Assembly: GCF_014842995.1 (NCBI RefSeq)
Contig: NZ_JACYXL010000009.1
Span: 62,001 to 126,000, forward strand
Direction of reading: 5' to 3'
Source of the DNA: Rhodanobacter sp. 7MK24
Lineage (GTDB): Bacteria > Pseudomonadota > Gammaproteobacteria > Xanthomonadales > Rhodanobacteraceae
DNA: 64,000 nt
Part shown: positions 43,184 to 52,600 of the stretch, piece after piece
Position numbering within the stretch: position 1 is the stretch's first letter
Layout of the letters: each line of letters starts with the position of its first letter
Notes under the pieces: model-generated
What the model was told of the DNA's origin: nothing
Database searches by the model: none
The model's input: the letters and a program-made list of their open reading frames with translations, nothing else
Position numbers and translations under genes: made by a program

Positions 43184-44143
43184 TCAATCATGGTGCGGAA
43201 GGCACCACGGCGCCGCGCCCCGGCTTGGCGCATGCCCGGCGAGCCGCGCGGCAAGCGGCAGCTGGTGGATGCGCTCGTCCGAATCGGCGAGGTAGTAGAG
43301 CGTGTGCTGGTTCGCGCCGAGGCGGGCCTCGATGCCAAGGATGCCCAGCGGTTGCGGCCGGCTCCAACCCGACGCGGTGGCGTAGGCCACGAACAGGCCG
43401 CTGTGGCCCGGTGGCGTGGGTGCGCGGTTCGAGCTGAACACGATGAAGCAGCCGTCGGCTGCCACGGCGGGGTCGTAGTCGGATGCTATGCCGTCGCTGA
43501 ACGACAGCGGCTCGGCTGGCAGGAAGGCGTCGTCAGGGCGTTCGCTTGCGTAGAGCCGTGTGTGATGGGTGTGCGGGTCGGGGTTGGTGAAGTAGATCGA
43601 ATTGGACATGTCCACGGCGGGCGAGTAAGTCGCCGAGCTGATGTTGACGGCCATGGGCAACCGCAGCGGCTGGTTGATGACGTGGCCATCGGGGCTGCCG
43701 ATGTCCACCATCCAGAGGTTGCCGCCATGGCCGGGTCGGCTCTTGCCGCCGAAGTAGCCGTCCAGCGGCTTGCCGCCGGGATGGATGGGACGATTGGAGA
43801 CGAACACCAGATAGGTGCCGTCGGGCGACATGGCCGGTTCGAAATCGAGCCATTGTCCCGAGAACGGAGCGAGTTCCGGCGATGACCAGCGGCCGTCGCG
43901 CCGGTGCGAGACGAAGATGCTCCGGGTCATGCCGACGCTGCGGGTGAAGAACACCGTGTTGCCGTCGGGGGTGAACGCGGGCGAGGCATCGCCTGTGGTC
44001 GCCCAGGGGTCGGTGGCCGGCAGTGGCAGGCCCTCGCGCGTGGGCATGTCGGCATAGCGCGATGCCGATGCGACTGGCGCGAGCAACAGCACGCAAAGAC
44101 CCAGTATCCATGCCGGCCTGCGTGCCCGGTGTCGAAAAGCCAT
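43184..44143 (-). CDS. Exported PD40 repeat protein, array copy 5
   Basis: A 319-residue periplasmic propeller-type protein, first in the array by transcription. Signal peptide to about residue 28 (Pro-Val-Ala-Ser-Ala-Ser). Motifs: Phe-Thr-Pro-Asp-Gly-Asn-Thr-Val-Phe-Phe-Thr-Arg, Phe-Ser-Gly-Gln-Trp-Leu-Asp-Phe-Glu-Pro-Ala-Met. The C-terminal block reads Leu-Ala-Ala-Arg-Leu-Ala-Gly-His, a variant of the shared Pro-Trp-Leu motif, followed by about 15 extra residues ending His-His-Asp. The 152-bp gap to copy 4 is the longest inside the array and could hold a second promoter. Confidence 0.86.
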   Translation of the reverse strand: MAFRHRARRPAWILGLCVLLLAPVASASRYADMPTREGLPLPATDPWATTGDASPAFTPDGNTVFFTRSVGMTRSIFVSHRRDGRWSSPELAPFSGQWLDFEPAMSPDGTYLVFVSNRPIHPGGKPLDGYFGGKSRPGHGGNLWMVDIGSPDGHVINQPLRLPMAVNISSATYSPAVDMSNSIYFTNPDPHTHHTRLYASERPDDAFLPAEPLSFSDGIASDYDPAVAADGCFIVFSSNRAPTPPGHSGLFVAYATASGWSRPQPLGILGIEARLGANQHTLYYLADSDERIHQLPLAARLAGHAPSRGAAPWCLPHHD

Positions 44144-44225
44144 GCGATTGCTCCGGGATTCCGGTCGAGGATTGCGCCACGGGACAGCTGCTCAATGCAG
44201 TGCTCCGCGCCGACAGCGAGCAGCG

Positions 44226-45035
44226 CTAAACCGATGGGAGGGGACTCTCCGCGCGCGGCGGGGCCACGATCCAGGCGAGACCTGCTGAAGCGATGGTGAG
44301 TAGCGTGAACATCCAGAGCCGCCCCGTGGAAAGATCTCCAGGTGCGGGCGCAATCGCTGCCAGGCTGTAGGCGATGTTTGCCGCGGTGTGGAAGAGCATG
44401 TTGGACAATATATTCCGCCCCCCGCGGTGGTACGCCCAGGAAAACAGAAAGCGCAACGCTACCGTGACAATGAAGAAGATGTAGAACGGGGTGTAGCCCT
44501 GTATGGCGCCCTTGGTAACGATAAAGAACAGCGGCAGGTGCCAAATGGCCCAGATGGAGCCGAGGATCGCGGTCGAACGCTTGAGCGGGAGAATCGCATC
44601 AAGCTTGTCCGACAGAAATGTCCAGCCATATTCCTCCGCCAGCGTCCCGCCCAGCACGAACAAGAACAAATAGCTGAGCGGGAAGTCCGCCAAGGTCATC
44701 GTGAACTGCGGCGCTTGACCGATGAAATGCGCATGCGCCAGTTCCACAACGATCGCCAGGATCGGCATCAGGAAGAAGGAAACCAGGAAGACGGCCCATC
44801 CCATCCGCGGATCGAGGCCGCGACGAAAAAAGCCTGTCGTTCGGCGAACGCCGCCTTCGCTAAACGTCGTTACAGCCGCGCCAATGAACGGCCCGAATGA
44901 TCCGACGAACATCATCGGCACCAAAGGAAGCGAGACGAGGTGTTTGCTGCTGAGCCAGGCGAGTAGCCAGAATACCCACGCGAACGCAAACGCAACGGCC
45001 AGGTAAAGCGTGATCGATCGCGAATTCCGCGTCAT
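44226..45035 (-). CDS. CPBP family intramembrane metalloprotease
   Basis: A 269-residue membrane protein with about eight helices. Motifs: Ala-Glu-Glu-Tyr-Gly-Trp-Thr-Phe, His-Leu-Pro-Leu-Phe-Phe-Ile-Val, and a late His-Thr-Ala-Ala-Asn. It is clearly related to the CPBP protein at 24006-24851, but its GC content is lower, suggesting it arrived separately. It is 82 bp upstream of the PD40 array on the same strand and could share its transcript. No substrate peptide is evident. Confidence 0.87.
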   Translation of the reverse strand: MTRNSRSITLYLAVAFAFAWVFWLLAWLSSKHLVSLPLVPMMFVGSFGPFIGAAVTTFSEGGVRRTTGFFRRGLDPRMGWAVFLVSFFLMPILAIVVELAHAHFIGQAPQFTMTLADFPLSYLFLFVLGGTLAEEYGWTFLSDKLDAILPLKRSTAILGSIWAIWHLPLFFIVTKGAIQGYTPFYIFFIVTVALRFLFSWAYHRGGRNILSNMLFHTAANIAYSLAAIAPAPGDLSTGRLWMFTLLTIASAGLAWIVAPPRAESPLPSV

Positions 45036-45787
45036 GGTACGACTTCCCCTCGTGCCTATCCGAACGGTCAGAATTTGTTTGACTACGACGCATCAATCGC
45101 GGACCTGATTGGCAACGACACTCAGCCAGGGATTCCGTTGGCGCTGGGTGTCGCTTGCAATGGCAAGCGAAGTCGAAATGCCCAGCTGCGATCACCTTCT
45201 ACTTCGGCCCTGCGCTCAGGGCGAGCGGTGGAGGGTCAGCTGAGCTTTGTCGCCAATCAGAATGGTCGATGCGATACCCGTTTTGTCGCTACGGCGCGTT
45301 GCCCCAAGGACTATGGCGTACCCAGCGCCGAGAGATAAAGGTCCACTTTTAAAGTGAGATAAGGGTCCACTTTTAAATGAATGGCGACACGATGCGACAG
45401 CATGGGGACGAACGCATGCGTGATTGTGACAAGCGGTCGGATAGGCGTCTTGAGCGTCAAATTCGACGCCGCCCGATGCACGGTGGGACCGCCCGCCGCA
45501 GAGTTTTACGCGTTATGCAAAGTGGAAGCGTCCTCCGACTGAATTAGGGCAGTTCGACGGCCTTCGGGATTGCGTCGGTCCGCGCCAGCCAACCGCAATG
45601 CTTGCGTCATCTGGTTGAGGGCGTCTGCCTGTGAGCGATCTGGACCCGGTGCGCCGTTGAGGCTTGCGGGCTGCCCGCTCGTCCCCGTATTGCGGACGCT
45701 CGCCACAAATCTGCGGTCGTCGACCTGTGCAAGAGGGCAAGTTGGATGTGCGGTCATGCAATCGCGCAGATCCTCTGGGAGAATCGA
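45036..45787. other. Gene-poor region with IS-like repeat
   Basis: A 752-bp gap between divergent genes. It holds the tandem repeat at 45332-45377. An antisense frame (45506 to about 45757) reads Thr-Ala-His-Pro-Thr-Cys-Pro-Leu-Ala-Gln-Val-Asp-Asp-Arg and could be a gene fragment, but no family is recognised. Base composition varies within the gap, as in sites of past insertion. Confidence 0.45.
45332..45377. repeat. Two 22-bp direct repeats, possible IS21-like end
   Basis: Units at 45332-45353 and 45356-45377 differ at one base and share GGTCCACTTTTAAA, spaced 24 bp start to start. Repeated transposase-binding sites of this type occur at ends of IS21-family elements. No transposase is present, so this would be a solo end or relic. 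The IS link is inference. Confidence 0.45.
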
Positions 45788-46279
45788 ATGACATACAGCC
45801 AACGTTTGCCGGGCTTCGGCCTGGGTGCACTCGCCCTCGTTGCGGGCATGCTCGCAACGCCGATTTCCGCTTCTGCCGCCGAGGTGGACGAAACCGCCCG
45901 CACCGCCGCGGCGGTGCGGGCCGTGGATCAGCATTGGCTCGAGGCCGAGGAGAGCGGCGATGCCGCGTGGCTCGACGACATGCTGCTGCCGGACTACCGC
46001 TCGGTGGGTGTGGCAGGCACCTTCGCCACCAAGGCCGCCATCGTGGCCCATGCCGCGAAGAATCGTGGCTCGCAGGCGATGAAGCAGCAAGTAACCGCGT
46101 GGCAGCAGGCGCATCCGGTGGAGCAGCAGGTGACGCTGCAGGGCGACACCGCGATCATCAGCTTCGTCAGCACCGCGCCGGCCACGAAGGGCAAGCTCTA
46201 TTCCTCGGACGTGTTCACCTACATCGACGGGCATTGGCATGCGCTGTATTCGGCGCACACCGATCTCGGCAAGAGCTGA
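45788..46279 (+). CDS. Exported NTF2-like (DUF4440/SnoaL) protein
   Basis: A 163-residue protein with a signal peptide to about residue 30 (Ala-Ser-Ala-Ala) and one NTF2-like cone domain: Val-Asp-Gln-His-Trp-Leu-Glu-Ala, Ala-Trp-Leu-Asp-Asp-Met-Leu, and Phe-Thr-Tyr-Ile-Asp-Gly-His-Trp. Such domains bind small hydrophobic ligands or act as steroid isomerase-like enzymes. GGGAG is 6 bases before ATG 45788. It is convergent with curA, 12 bp away. Confidence 0.83.
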   Translation: MTYSQRLPGFGLGALALVAGMLATPISASAAEVDETARTAAAVRAVDQHWLEAEESGDAAWLDDMLLPDYRSVGVAGTFATKAAIVAHAAKNRGSQAMKQQVTAWQQAHPVEQQVTLQGDTAIISFVSTAPATKGKLYSSDVFTYIDGHWHALYSAHTDLGKS

Positions 46280-46291
46280 GCGTGGCAGGAT

Positions 46292-47326
46292 TCAATCCCC
46301 GGCCACACGCACCACCAGCTTGCCTGCATTGCGCCCCTCGAGCAGGCCGATGAAGGCGTCCGGCGCCTGTTCGAGGCCGTCCACCACATCCTCGCGCGTC
46401 TTCACCCGGCCTGCCGCGACCCACTCGCCCATCTCGCGGCGGAAATCGGCGAAACGCGTGGCGTAGTGGTCGAGGATCACGAAGCCCTGCATGCGGATGC
46501 GCTTCTGCAGCACGGTGGATAGTAGGGCGGGGCGGTGGTCGGGGCCGGCCGGCGGCGCGCCGTCGTTGTAGTGCGCGATGATGCCGCACACCGGGACGCG
46601 GGCATGGTTGTTGAGCAGAGGCAGCACGGCGTCCAGTACTTCGCCGCCCACGCTCTCGAAATAGACGTCGATGCCGTTCGGGCAGACGGCGGCGAGGTGT
46701 GCTGCCAACTGTGGCGCGTGGCGGTCGAGGCAGCTGTCATAGCCAAGTTCTTCCACCGCGAGACGGCACTTGTCCGCGCCGCCGGCGATGCCGATCACGC
46801 GCGCACCCTTGAGCCTGGCCAGCTGGCCCACCACGGCCCCCACCGCACCGGTGGCGGCACCCACCACCACGGTCTCGCCCGGTTGCGGTTGGCCGATGTC
46901 GAGCAGGCCGACATAGGCGGTGAACGCGGTCATGCCCAATGCGCCCAGTGCCAAGGAAGGCCGTGGCATGTCGCCCAGTGGCGTGAGGCCGCTGCCGTCG
47001 GACAGCGCATAGTCCTGCCAGCCGGCGTTGCCCAGCACCAGGTCGCCGGCGCGGAAATCCGGATGACGCGAGGCCACCACGCGATTCACCGTGCCGCCCA
47101 CCATCGGCGCGCCGACGGCCACCGCGGGCGCGTAGCTGGCACCTGCGGCGTTCATCAGGTTGCGCATGTAGGGATCGAGCGAGAGATACAGGGTGCGCAG
47201 CAGCACCTGGCCGTCCTGGGGTTCGGGTACGGGTGTCTCGTCGAGACGGAAATCCTGCGGCACAGGCTTGCCGTGCGGACGCGCGGCGAGCAGCACGCGA
47301 CGATTGATGTGGGGAGTTTGCGGCAT
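46292..47326 (-). CDS. NADP-dependent oxidoreductase, MDR superfamily (CurA/LTB4DH type)
   Basis: A 344-residue cytoplasmic zinc-free medium-chain reductase. N-terminal Tyr-Leu-Ser-Leu-Asp-Pro-Tyr-Met-Arg is typical of the leukotriene B4 dehydrogenase/CurA group. The cofactor fold begins Val-Val-Gly-Ala-Ala-Thr-Gly-Ala-Val-Gly. Members reduce alpha,beta-unsaturated ketones or aldehydes with NADPH. It follows a short-chain dehydrogenase by 32 bp and the RND efflux genes, so it may act on reactive electrophiles that the pump also handles. Confidence 0.92.
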   Translation of the reverse strand: MPQTPHINRRVLLAARPHGKPVPQDFRLDETPVPEPQDGQVLLRTLYLSLDPYMRNLMNAAGASYAPAVAVGAPMVGGTVNRVVASRHPDFRAGDLVLGNAGWQDYALSDGSGLTPLGDMPRPSLALGALGMTAFTAYVGLLDIGQPQPGETVVVGAATGAVGAVVGQLARLKGARVIGIAGGADKCRLAVEELGYDSCLDRHAPQLAAHLAAVCPNGIDVYFESVGGEVLDAVLPLLNNHARVPVCGIIAHYNDGAPPAGPDHRPALLSTVLQKRIRMQGFVILDHYATRFADFRREMGEWVAAGRVKTREDVVDGLEQAPDAFIGLLEGRNAGKLVVRVAGD

Positions 47327-47358
47327 GGAGTGAGCCCTTTCGAGGGAAATGGCGCGTG

Positions 47359-48099
47359 TCACCACGCGATGCGCTGGCCGTCGCGCAGCAGCGCGCCGTT
47401 GATGCCGGGTTCGGGCTGGCAGGCGGCGGCGACCACGCTGGCGGCGCCGCGTTCCACCGGTCCGCCGCCCGGTCCGCCGAGACCGGTGGCGAGCCAGCCG
47501 GGACAGACCGCGTTGACCAGGATGCCGCTGCCGGCCACTTCGGCGGCCAGCGCTCGGGTATAGGCGTTGAGCGCGGCTTTGGAGACGCGGTAGGCGGGAT
47601 AGCCGATGGCGTCGGGTGCGGTGACGCCGGCGCAGCCACTGGTGACGTTGACGATGCGACCGTAGCGATGCCGGCGCATCAACGGCAGCAGCGCGCTGCT
47701 GAGTTGCCACGCGCCGAGCAGATTGGTTTCCAGAGCGGCGCGCACATCGGCGGGCGCGGCGCTTTCGGCACGTGCGTTGCTGTCGGCGTGGCCGCCGGCA
47801 TTGTTCACCAGCACGTCGAGGCGGCCGTGTTCGCGTTCTATCCAGGCGGCGATTTCGGCGATCTGCCGCGCATCGGTGACGTCCAACGGTACGGCTGCGA
47901 CGTCACCGGCGATCTGCTTCGCGGCCTGCCGTCCCTTGGCAGGGTCGCGCGCACCCAGCAGCACGCTGTAGCCGCGAGCGGCGAGTTGGCGCGCCACTTC
48001 GAAACCCAGCCCGCGGTTTGCGCCGCTGACCAGGGCCACGCGATGCACACCGGGGACGGACGGCGCATCCTGCGCCGCGTGCTGGCGCGGCTTGCTCAT
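47359..48099 (-). CDS. Short-chain dehydrogenase/reductase
   Basis: A 246-residue SDR. Cofactor motif Ser-Gly-Ala-Asn-Arg-Gly-Leu-Gly near residue 26, Asn-Asn-Ala-Gly near 100, and catalytic Tyr-X3-Lys in Tyr-Arg-Val-Ser-Lys. The pattern resembles carbonyl reductases. The ATG overlaps the stop of the outer-membrane channel gene by 4 bases, so it is translated from the efflux operon. Confidence 0.9.
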   Translation of the reverse strand: MSKPRQHAAQDAPSVPGVHRVALVSGANRGLGFEVARQLAARGYSVLLGARDPAKGRQAAKQIAGDVAAVPLDVTDARQIAEIAAWIEREHGRLDVLVNNAGGHADSNARAESAAPADVRAALETNLLGAWQLSSALLPLMRRHRYGRIVNVTSGCAGVTAPDAIGYPAYRVSKAALNAYTRALAAEVAGSGILVNAVCPGWLATGLGGPGGGPVERGAASVVAAACQPEPGINGALLRDGQRIAW

Positions 48100-49673
48100 G
48101 GCACGGCGGCCACCGGGTTGGCGACAGGCGCGCAATGCACGTCATCGCCACAGGCTTGCCAGCCGCCGCCCAGGGCTTTGTAGAGCGCCACCGCACGGGT
48201 ATCGATGTCCGCCTGCGCCAGCGCCAGCGCATCGTCCGCGGCGAGTTGCACTCGCTGGGCATCGAGCAGTTCGAGGTAGCCGGTGGCGCCTTGTTCGTAG
48301 CGCACCTTGGCGAGCTCGGCGGCGTGCTGGCTTTGCTGCGCCTGCGCGAGCAGCTTCTCCACCCGCTCGTGCTGCAGGTTGTAGCCGACCACGGCGTTGT
48401 CCACGTCCTCCACGGCTTCCAGCACGGTGCGCCGGTAGTTGGCCTGGGCAGCATCGGTGCGTGCTTCGGCGGCATGCAGTTCGCTGCGCACGCGCTGCAC
48501 GTTGAGTCCGTTCCAGGTGATGCTCGGGGCGATCGACCACGCACGCGAAGACGGGCCGCCGAAATCGTTGCTGCGCCCGGCGAGGAAGCCGAGGAAGCCG
48601 CCCAGCGAGAGATGCGGGAAGAAGTCCGCCTTGGCCACGCCGATGCGCGCGGTGGCCGCGGCGTATTCGCGCTCGGCGACGCGCACGTCGGGCCGGCGCG
48701 CCAGCACGTCGCCGGCGGCGCCGATGGGCAGCACGGCGTCGATCGGCTTGAAGGTCTGCGGCGAGACATCGATGTCCAGCGCGCCGGGCTCTTCGCCCAG
48801 CAACACGGCGAGGCGGTACGCGTCGGCATGCGCCTGCATGTCGAGCAGGGGCAGTTGCGCCTGCGCCGCGCTGAGCTGCGCCTCCGCGCTGGCCACGTCC
48901 TGGTCGGATGCCGTACCCACCTCGGCACGCGCACGGATCAGCTTCAGGGTGTCCTCCTGGTTGGCGATGTCGCGGCGGGCGATTTCCTGGCGCTGCTGCG
49001 TGCCGCGCAGGTCGAAGTAGTTGCGCGCCACCTCGGCGAACAGGCTCACCTGGGCGTCTTGCAGCCCGGCCTCGCTGGCGCCGAGGTCGGCGCGCGCGGC
49101 CTCCACCGAACGGCGCACGCCGCCGAACACGTCGATCTCCCAGCTGGCATCGAAGCCGGCCTGGTAGGCGGTGACCGTGCTGCGCTGGGTATCGAAACCC
49201 GGGCTCTGCTCGCGGCTGCGGCTGTATGACACACCGCCCTGGACGTCGGGCAGGTATTGCGACTTGGCGCCGCCGAGCAAGGCGCGCGATTCGGCCAGCC
49301 GCGCCTGAGCGATGCGCAGGTCGAGGTTGCCGGCGGCGGCATGCTGGATCAGCGCGTCCAGCACGGGGTCGCCGAACTGCTTCCACCACTGCGCCTGGAA
49401 TTGCGCGGCGTTTTCGCGCGCCGTGTCGATGCCCTGCAGTTGCGGTGCGGACGTGGCCGGAGCCTTGTAGTTCGGGCCGATGCTGACGCAACCGGCCAAC
49501 ACCAGCGCGGCGAACAGCGCGGTTGCCTTGCCCGCCACTCCTGCGAAAGCAGGGCGGGCGTAGCGAGTCTTCCAGCGCCCTTGGACGTCTGAAAGCGAAG
49601 TCGCTGTATCCCGGCTTTCGCCGGGATGACGAGCAAGAACGAATCGCTGCGAATCAATCATGTTCGATTTCAT
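48096..49673 (-). CDS. RND efflux outer-membrane channel (OprM/NodT family) with repeat-derived N-terminus
   Basis: A 525-residue outer-membrane factor that completes the tripartite pump. The lipobox Leu-Ala-Gly-Cys is followed by Val-Ser-Ile-Gly-Pro-Asn-Tyr-Lys, the family start. Two OEP repeats fill the rest. Cys62 is far from the first ATG (49673) because residues about 12-46 are encoded by a hairpin repeat (49531-49627). ATG 49673 has AGGGA upstream and sits one base past the pump gene stop. A GTG at 49538 inside the repeat would give a normal 16-residue lipoprotein leader. Which start is used is open. Confidence 0.9.
   Translation of the reverse strand: MKSNMIDSQRFVLARHPGESRDTATSLSDVQGRWKTRYARPAFAGVAGKATALFAALVLAGCVSIGPNYKAPATSAPQLQGIDTARENAAQFQAQWWKQFGDPVLDALIQHAAAGNLDLRIAQARLAESRALLGGAKSQYLPDVQGGVSYSRSREQSPGFDTQRSTVTAYQAGFDASWEIDVFGGVRRSVEAARADLGASEAGLQDAQVSLFAEVARNYFDLRGTQQRQEIARRDIANQEDTLKLIRARAEVGTASDQDVASAEAQLSAAQAQLPLLDMQAHADAYRLAVLLGEEPGALDIDVSPQTFKPIDAVLPIGAAGDVLARRPDVRVAEREYAAATARIGVAKADFFPHLSLGGFLGFLAGRSNDFGGPSSRAWSIAPSITWNGLNVQRVRSELHAAEARTDAAQANYRRTVLEAVEDVDNAVVGYNLQHERVEKLLAQAQQSQHAAELAKVRYEQGATGYLELLDAQRVQLAADDALALAQADIDTRAVALYKALGGGWQACGDDVHCAPVANPVAAVP
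49531..49627. repeat. REP-like hairpin pair inside the channel gene's 5' end
   Basis: Two hairpins: 49531-49558 (CCCGC/CCTGC arms around GAAA) and 49608-49627 (ATCCCGGC, 4-nt loop, exact complement). On the minus strand both have GAAA loops, the hallmark of repeats common in xanthomonads and other proteobacteria. The unit lies in frame within the signal-peptide region of the channel gene. Confidence 0.75.
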
Positions 49674-49674
49674 C

Positions 49675-52600
49675 TCAATGTCCCTCCAGCGCCGGCAGGC
49701 CGTTCGTTTGCGCGCGCTTGCGCGCTTCGCGGCGTTCGACCAGGGCGCGAATCACGACGTAGAACAGCGGGGTGTAGATCAGCCCGAACAAGGTGACGCC
49801 GAGCATGCCGGAGAACACCGCCACGCCCATCGCGTGGCGCATTTCCGCGCCGGCGCCGTGCGAGGTCACCAGCGGCACCACGCCCATGATGAAAGCGATC
49901 GAGGTCATCAGGATCGGGCGCAGTCGCAGCTTGGCCGCCTCCAGCACCGCCTCGTGGCGGCTCATGCCTTCGTGCTGACGTTCGCGGGCGAACTCCACGA
50001 TCAGGATCGCGTTCTTGCACGCCAGGCCTACCAGCACGATCAGGCCGATCTGGGTGAAGATGTTGTTGTCGCCGCCCGACAGCCACACGCCGGCGATCGC
50101 GGAGAGCAGCACCATCGGCACGATCAGGATCACCGCCAGCGGAAGCGACCAGCTTTCGTACAGCGAGGACAGCACCAGGAACACCAGCAGCACGCACAAC
50201 GGGAACACCAGTACCGCGGTGTTGCCGGCAAGGATCTGCTGGTAGGTCAGGTCGGTCCACTCGAAGCTCATGCCATTCGGCAGGATCTGCTGCGCCAGCT
50301 TCTCCATCGCCGCCTGAGCCTGCCCCGAGCTGTAGCCCGGCGCCGGACCGCCGTTGATTTCGGCAGTCGGGTAGCCGTTGTAATGCTGCACGCGATCCGG
50401 GCCGGCGCCATGCGCCACGGTGACGAAGGAACCCAGCGGCACCATGTCGCCACGCGCATTGCGTGTCTTCAGCTGGTTGATGTCTTCGAGGTCGTGACGG
50501 AACGAGGGCTCGGCAGACAGGTTTACCTGGTAGGTGCGGCCGAAGCGGTTGAAGTCGTTGACGTAGAGCGAACCGAGGTAAGCCTGCATGGTCTGGTACA
50601 CGTCGCCCAGGTTCACGCCTTCGGCCTTCGCCTTCTCGCGGTCCACGTTCACGTCCACCTGCGGCACGTTCACCTGGAAGCTGGAGAACAGCCCGGCCAG
50701 CGCGGGGTCCTTGCGGCTCGCCGCGATCAGGCTCTGTGTCTGCTTGTACAGTTCGTCGAAGCCGAGCTGACCGCGATCCTCCACCTGCATGCGGAAGCCG
50801 CCGATCGTGCCCAGGCCCATCACCGGCGGTGGCGGGAAGATCGCGATGTAGGCGTCCTGGATGGACGCGAACTTCGCGTTCAACGCACCCGCGATGGCGC
50901 CGGCAGAAAGCTCCGCGCTGCGCCGTTCATCGAACGGCTTCAGTGTCACGAACACGATGCCGGCATTGGTGCTGTTGGTGAAGCCGTTCACCGACAGGCC
51001 GGGGAAGGCCACCGCGCTCTGCACGCCGGGTTGCTTCAGCGCGATTTCGCTCATGCGCTTGATCACGTCCTCGGTGCGGTCCAGCGAGGCAGCGTCCGGC
51101 AGCTGCGCGAACGACACCAGGTATTGCTTGTCCTGGGTCGGCACGAAGCCGGTAGGCACGTGCCAGAAGCCGAACGCGGTGAGCCCGATCAACACTGCAT
51201 ACAGCACCAGTGCGGCCGCGCCCTTGCCCTGCAGCTTGCGCGTGCCTTCCACGTAACGTTCCGCGCCGCGATGGAACAAGCGGTTGAAGGGGCGGAACAG
51301 CCAGCCGAACAGGCGGTCGATGGCGCGGGTGAGGCGATCCTTCGGCGCACCGTGCGGGAGCAGCAGGATCGCTGCCAGTGCCGGACTCAGGGTCAGCGAA
51401 TTGAACGCCGAGATCACCGTGGAGATCGCGATGGTCAGCGCGAACTGGCGGTAGAACTCGCCGGTGAGGCCGCTGATGAAAGCGGTGGGGATGAACACCG
51501 CGCACAGCACCAGCGCGGTGGCCACGATCGGTCCGGTGACCTCGTGCATCGCCTTGCGCGTGGCTTCCTTCGGCGACTGGCCAAGCTCGATGTGGCGCTC
51601 CACGTTCTCCACCACCACGATGGCGTCGTCCACCACGATGCCGATGGCCAGCACCATGCCGAACAGCGACAGTGCGTTGAGCGAGAAGCCCACCACGTAC
51701 ATCACCGCGAACGTGCCGATCAGCGACACGGGCACCGCGATCAGCGGAATGACGGAGGCGCGCCAGGTCTGCAGGAACAGGATCACCACCAGCACCACCA
51801 GCAGGATCGCTTCGAGCAGGGTGTGCGCCACCGCCTCGATAGAGCCGCGCACGAACACCGTGGGGTCGTACACGATGTGGTACTCGATGCCCTGCGGGAA
51901 CTCCTTCTTCAGCTGCGCCATGGTGGCACGCACCTCGTTGGAGATCTGGATGGCGTTGGAACCGGGCCGCGCGAAGATCGGTATGGCCACCGCCGGCTGG
52001 TTGTCCAGCAGGCTGCGCAGCGCGTACTGGTCGGAGCCCAGTTCCACGCGTGCCACGTCGCCCAGGTGCACCACGGCACCGTCGGGGTCGGTGCGCAGCA
52101 CGATGTTGCGGAAGTCGTCCACCGTGCTCAGGCGGCCCTGCGTGTTGATGTTGAGCTGGAAGTCGGCGTTGCCGCGTACCGGCGGCGCGTTCAGCGCACC
52201 GGCGGCCACCTGCACGTTCTGCTCGCGGATCGCGTCCGCCACGTCACCGGTGGTGAGGCCGCGCTGGGCCAGCCTGTCCGGGTTGAGCCATACACGCATG
52301 GAGTATTCGCCGGCGCCGAAGATCTGCACGTCGCCCACGCCGTTCAAGCGGTTCAGCACGTCTTTCACGTGCAGCCGCGCGTAGTTCGACAGGTACAGCA
52401 TGTCGTAGCGCTGGTCGGGCGAGGTGAGGTGCACCACCATGGTGAGGTCGGGCGAACTCTTCTGCGTGGTCACGCCGAGCCGCTGCACTTCTTCGGGCAG
52501 GCGCGGCAGCGCCTGCGACACGCGGTTCTGCACTTCCACCTGGGCGGTATTGAGGTCGGTGCCCAGCGCGAAGGTGACGGTGAGCGTCATCACGCCGTCA

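Noticed and set aside
45377..45546. A 56-codon Arg-rich frame starting in the 24-bp repeat
   Set aside because: No ribosome site or similarity to transposases that I can see.
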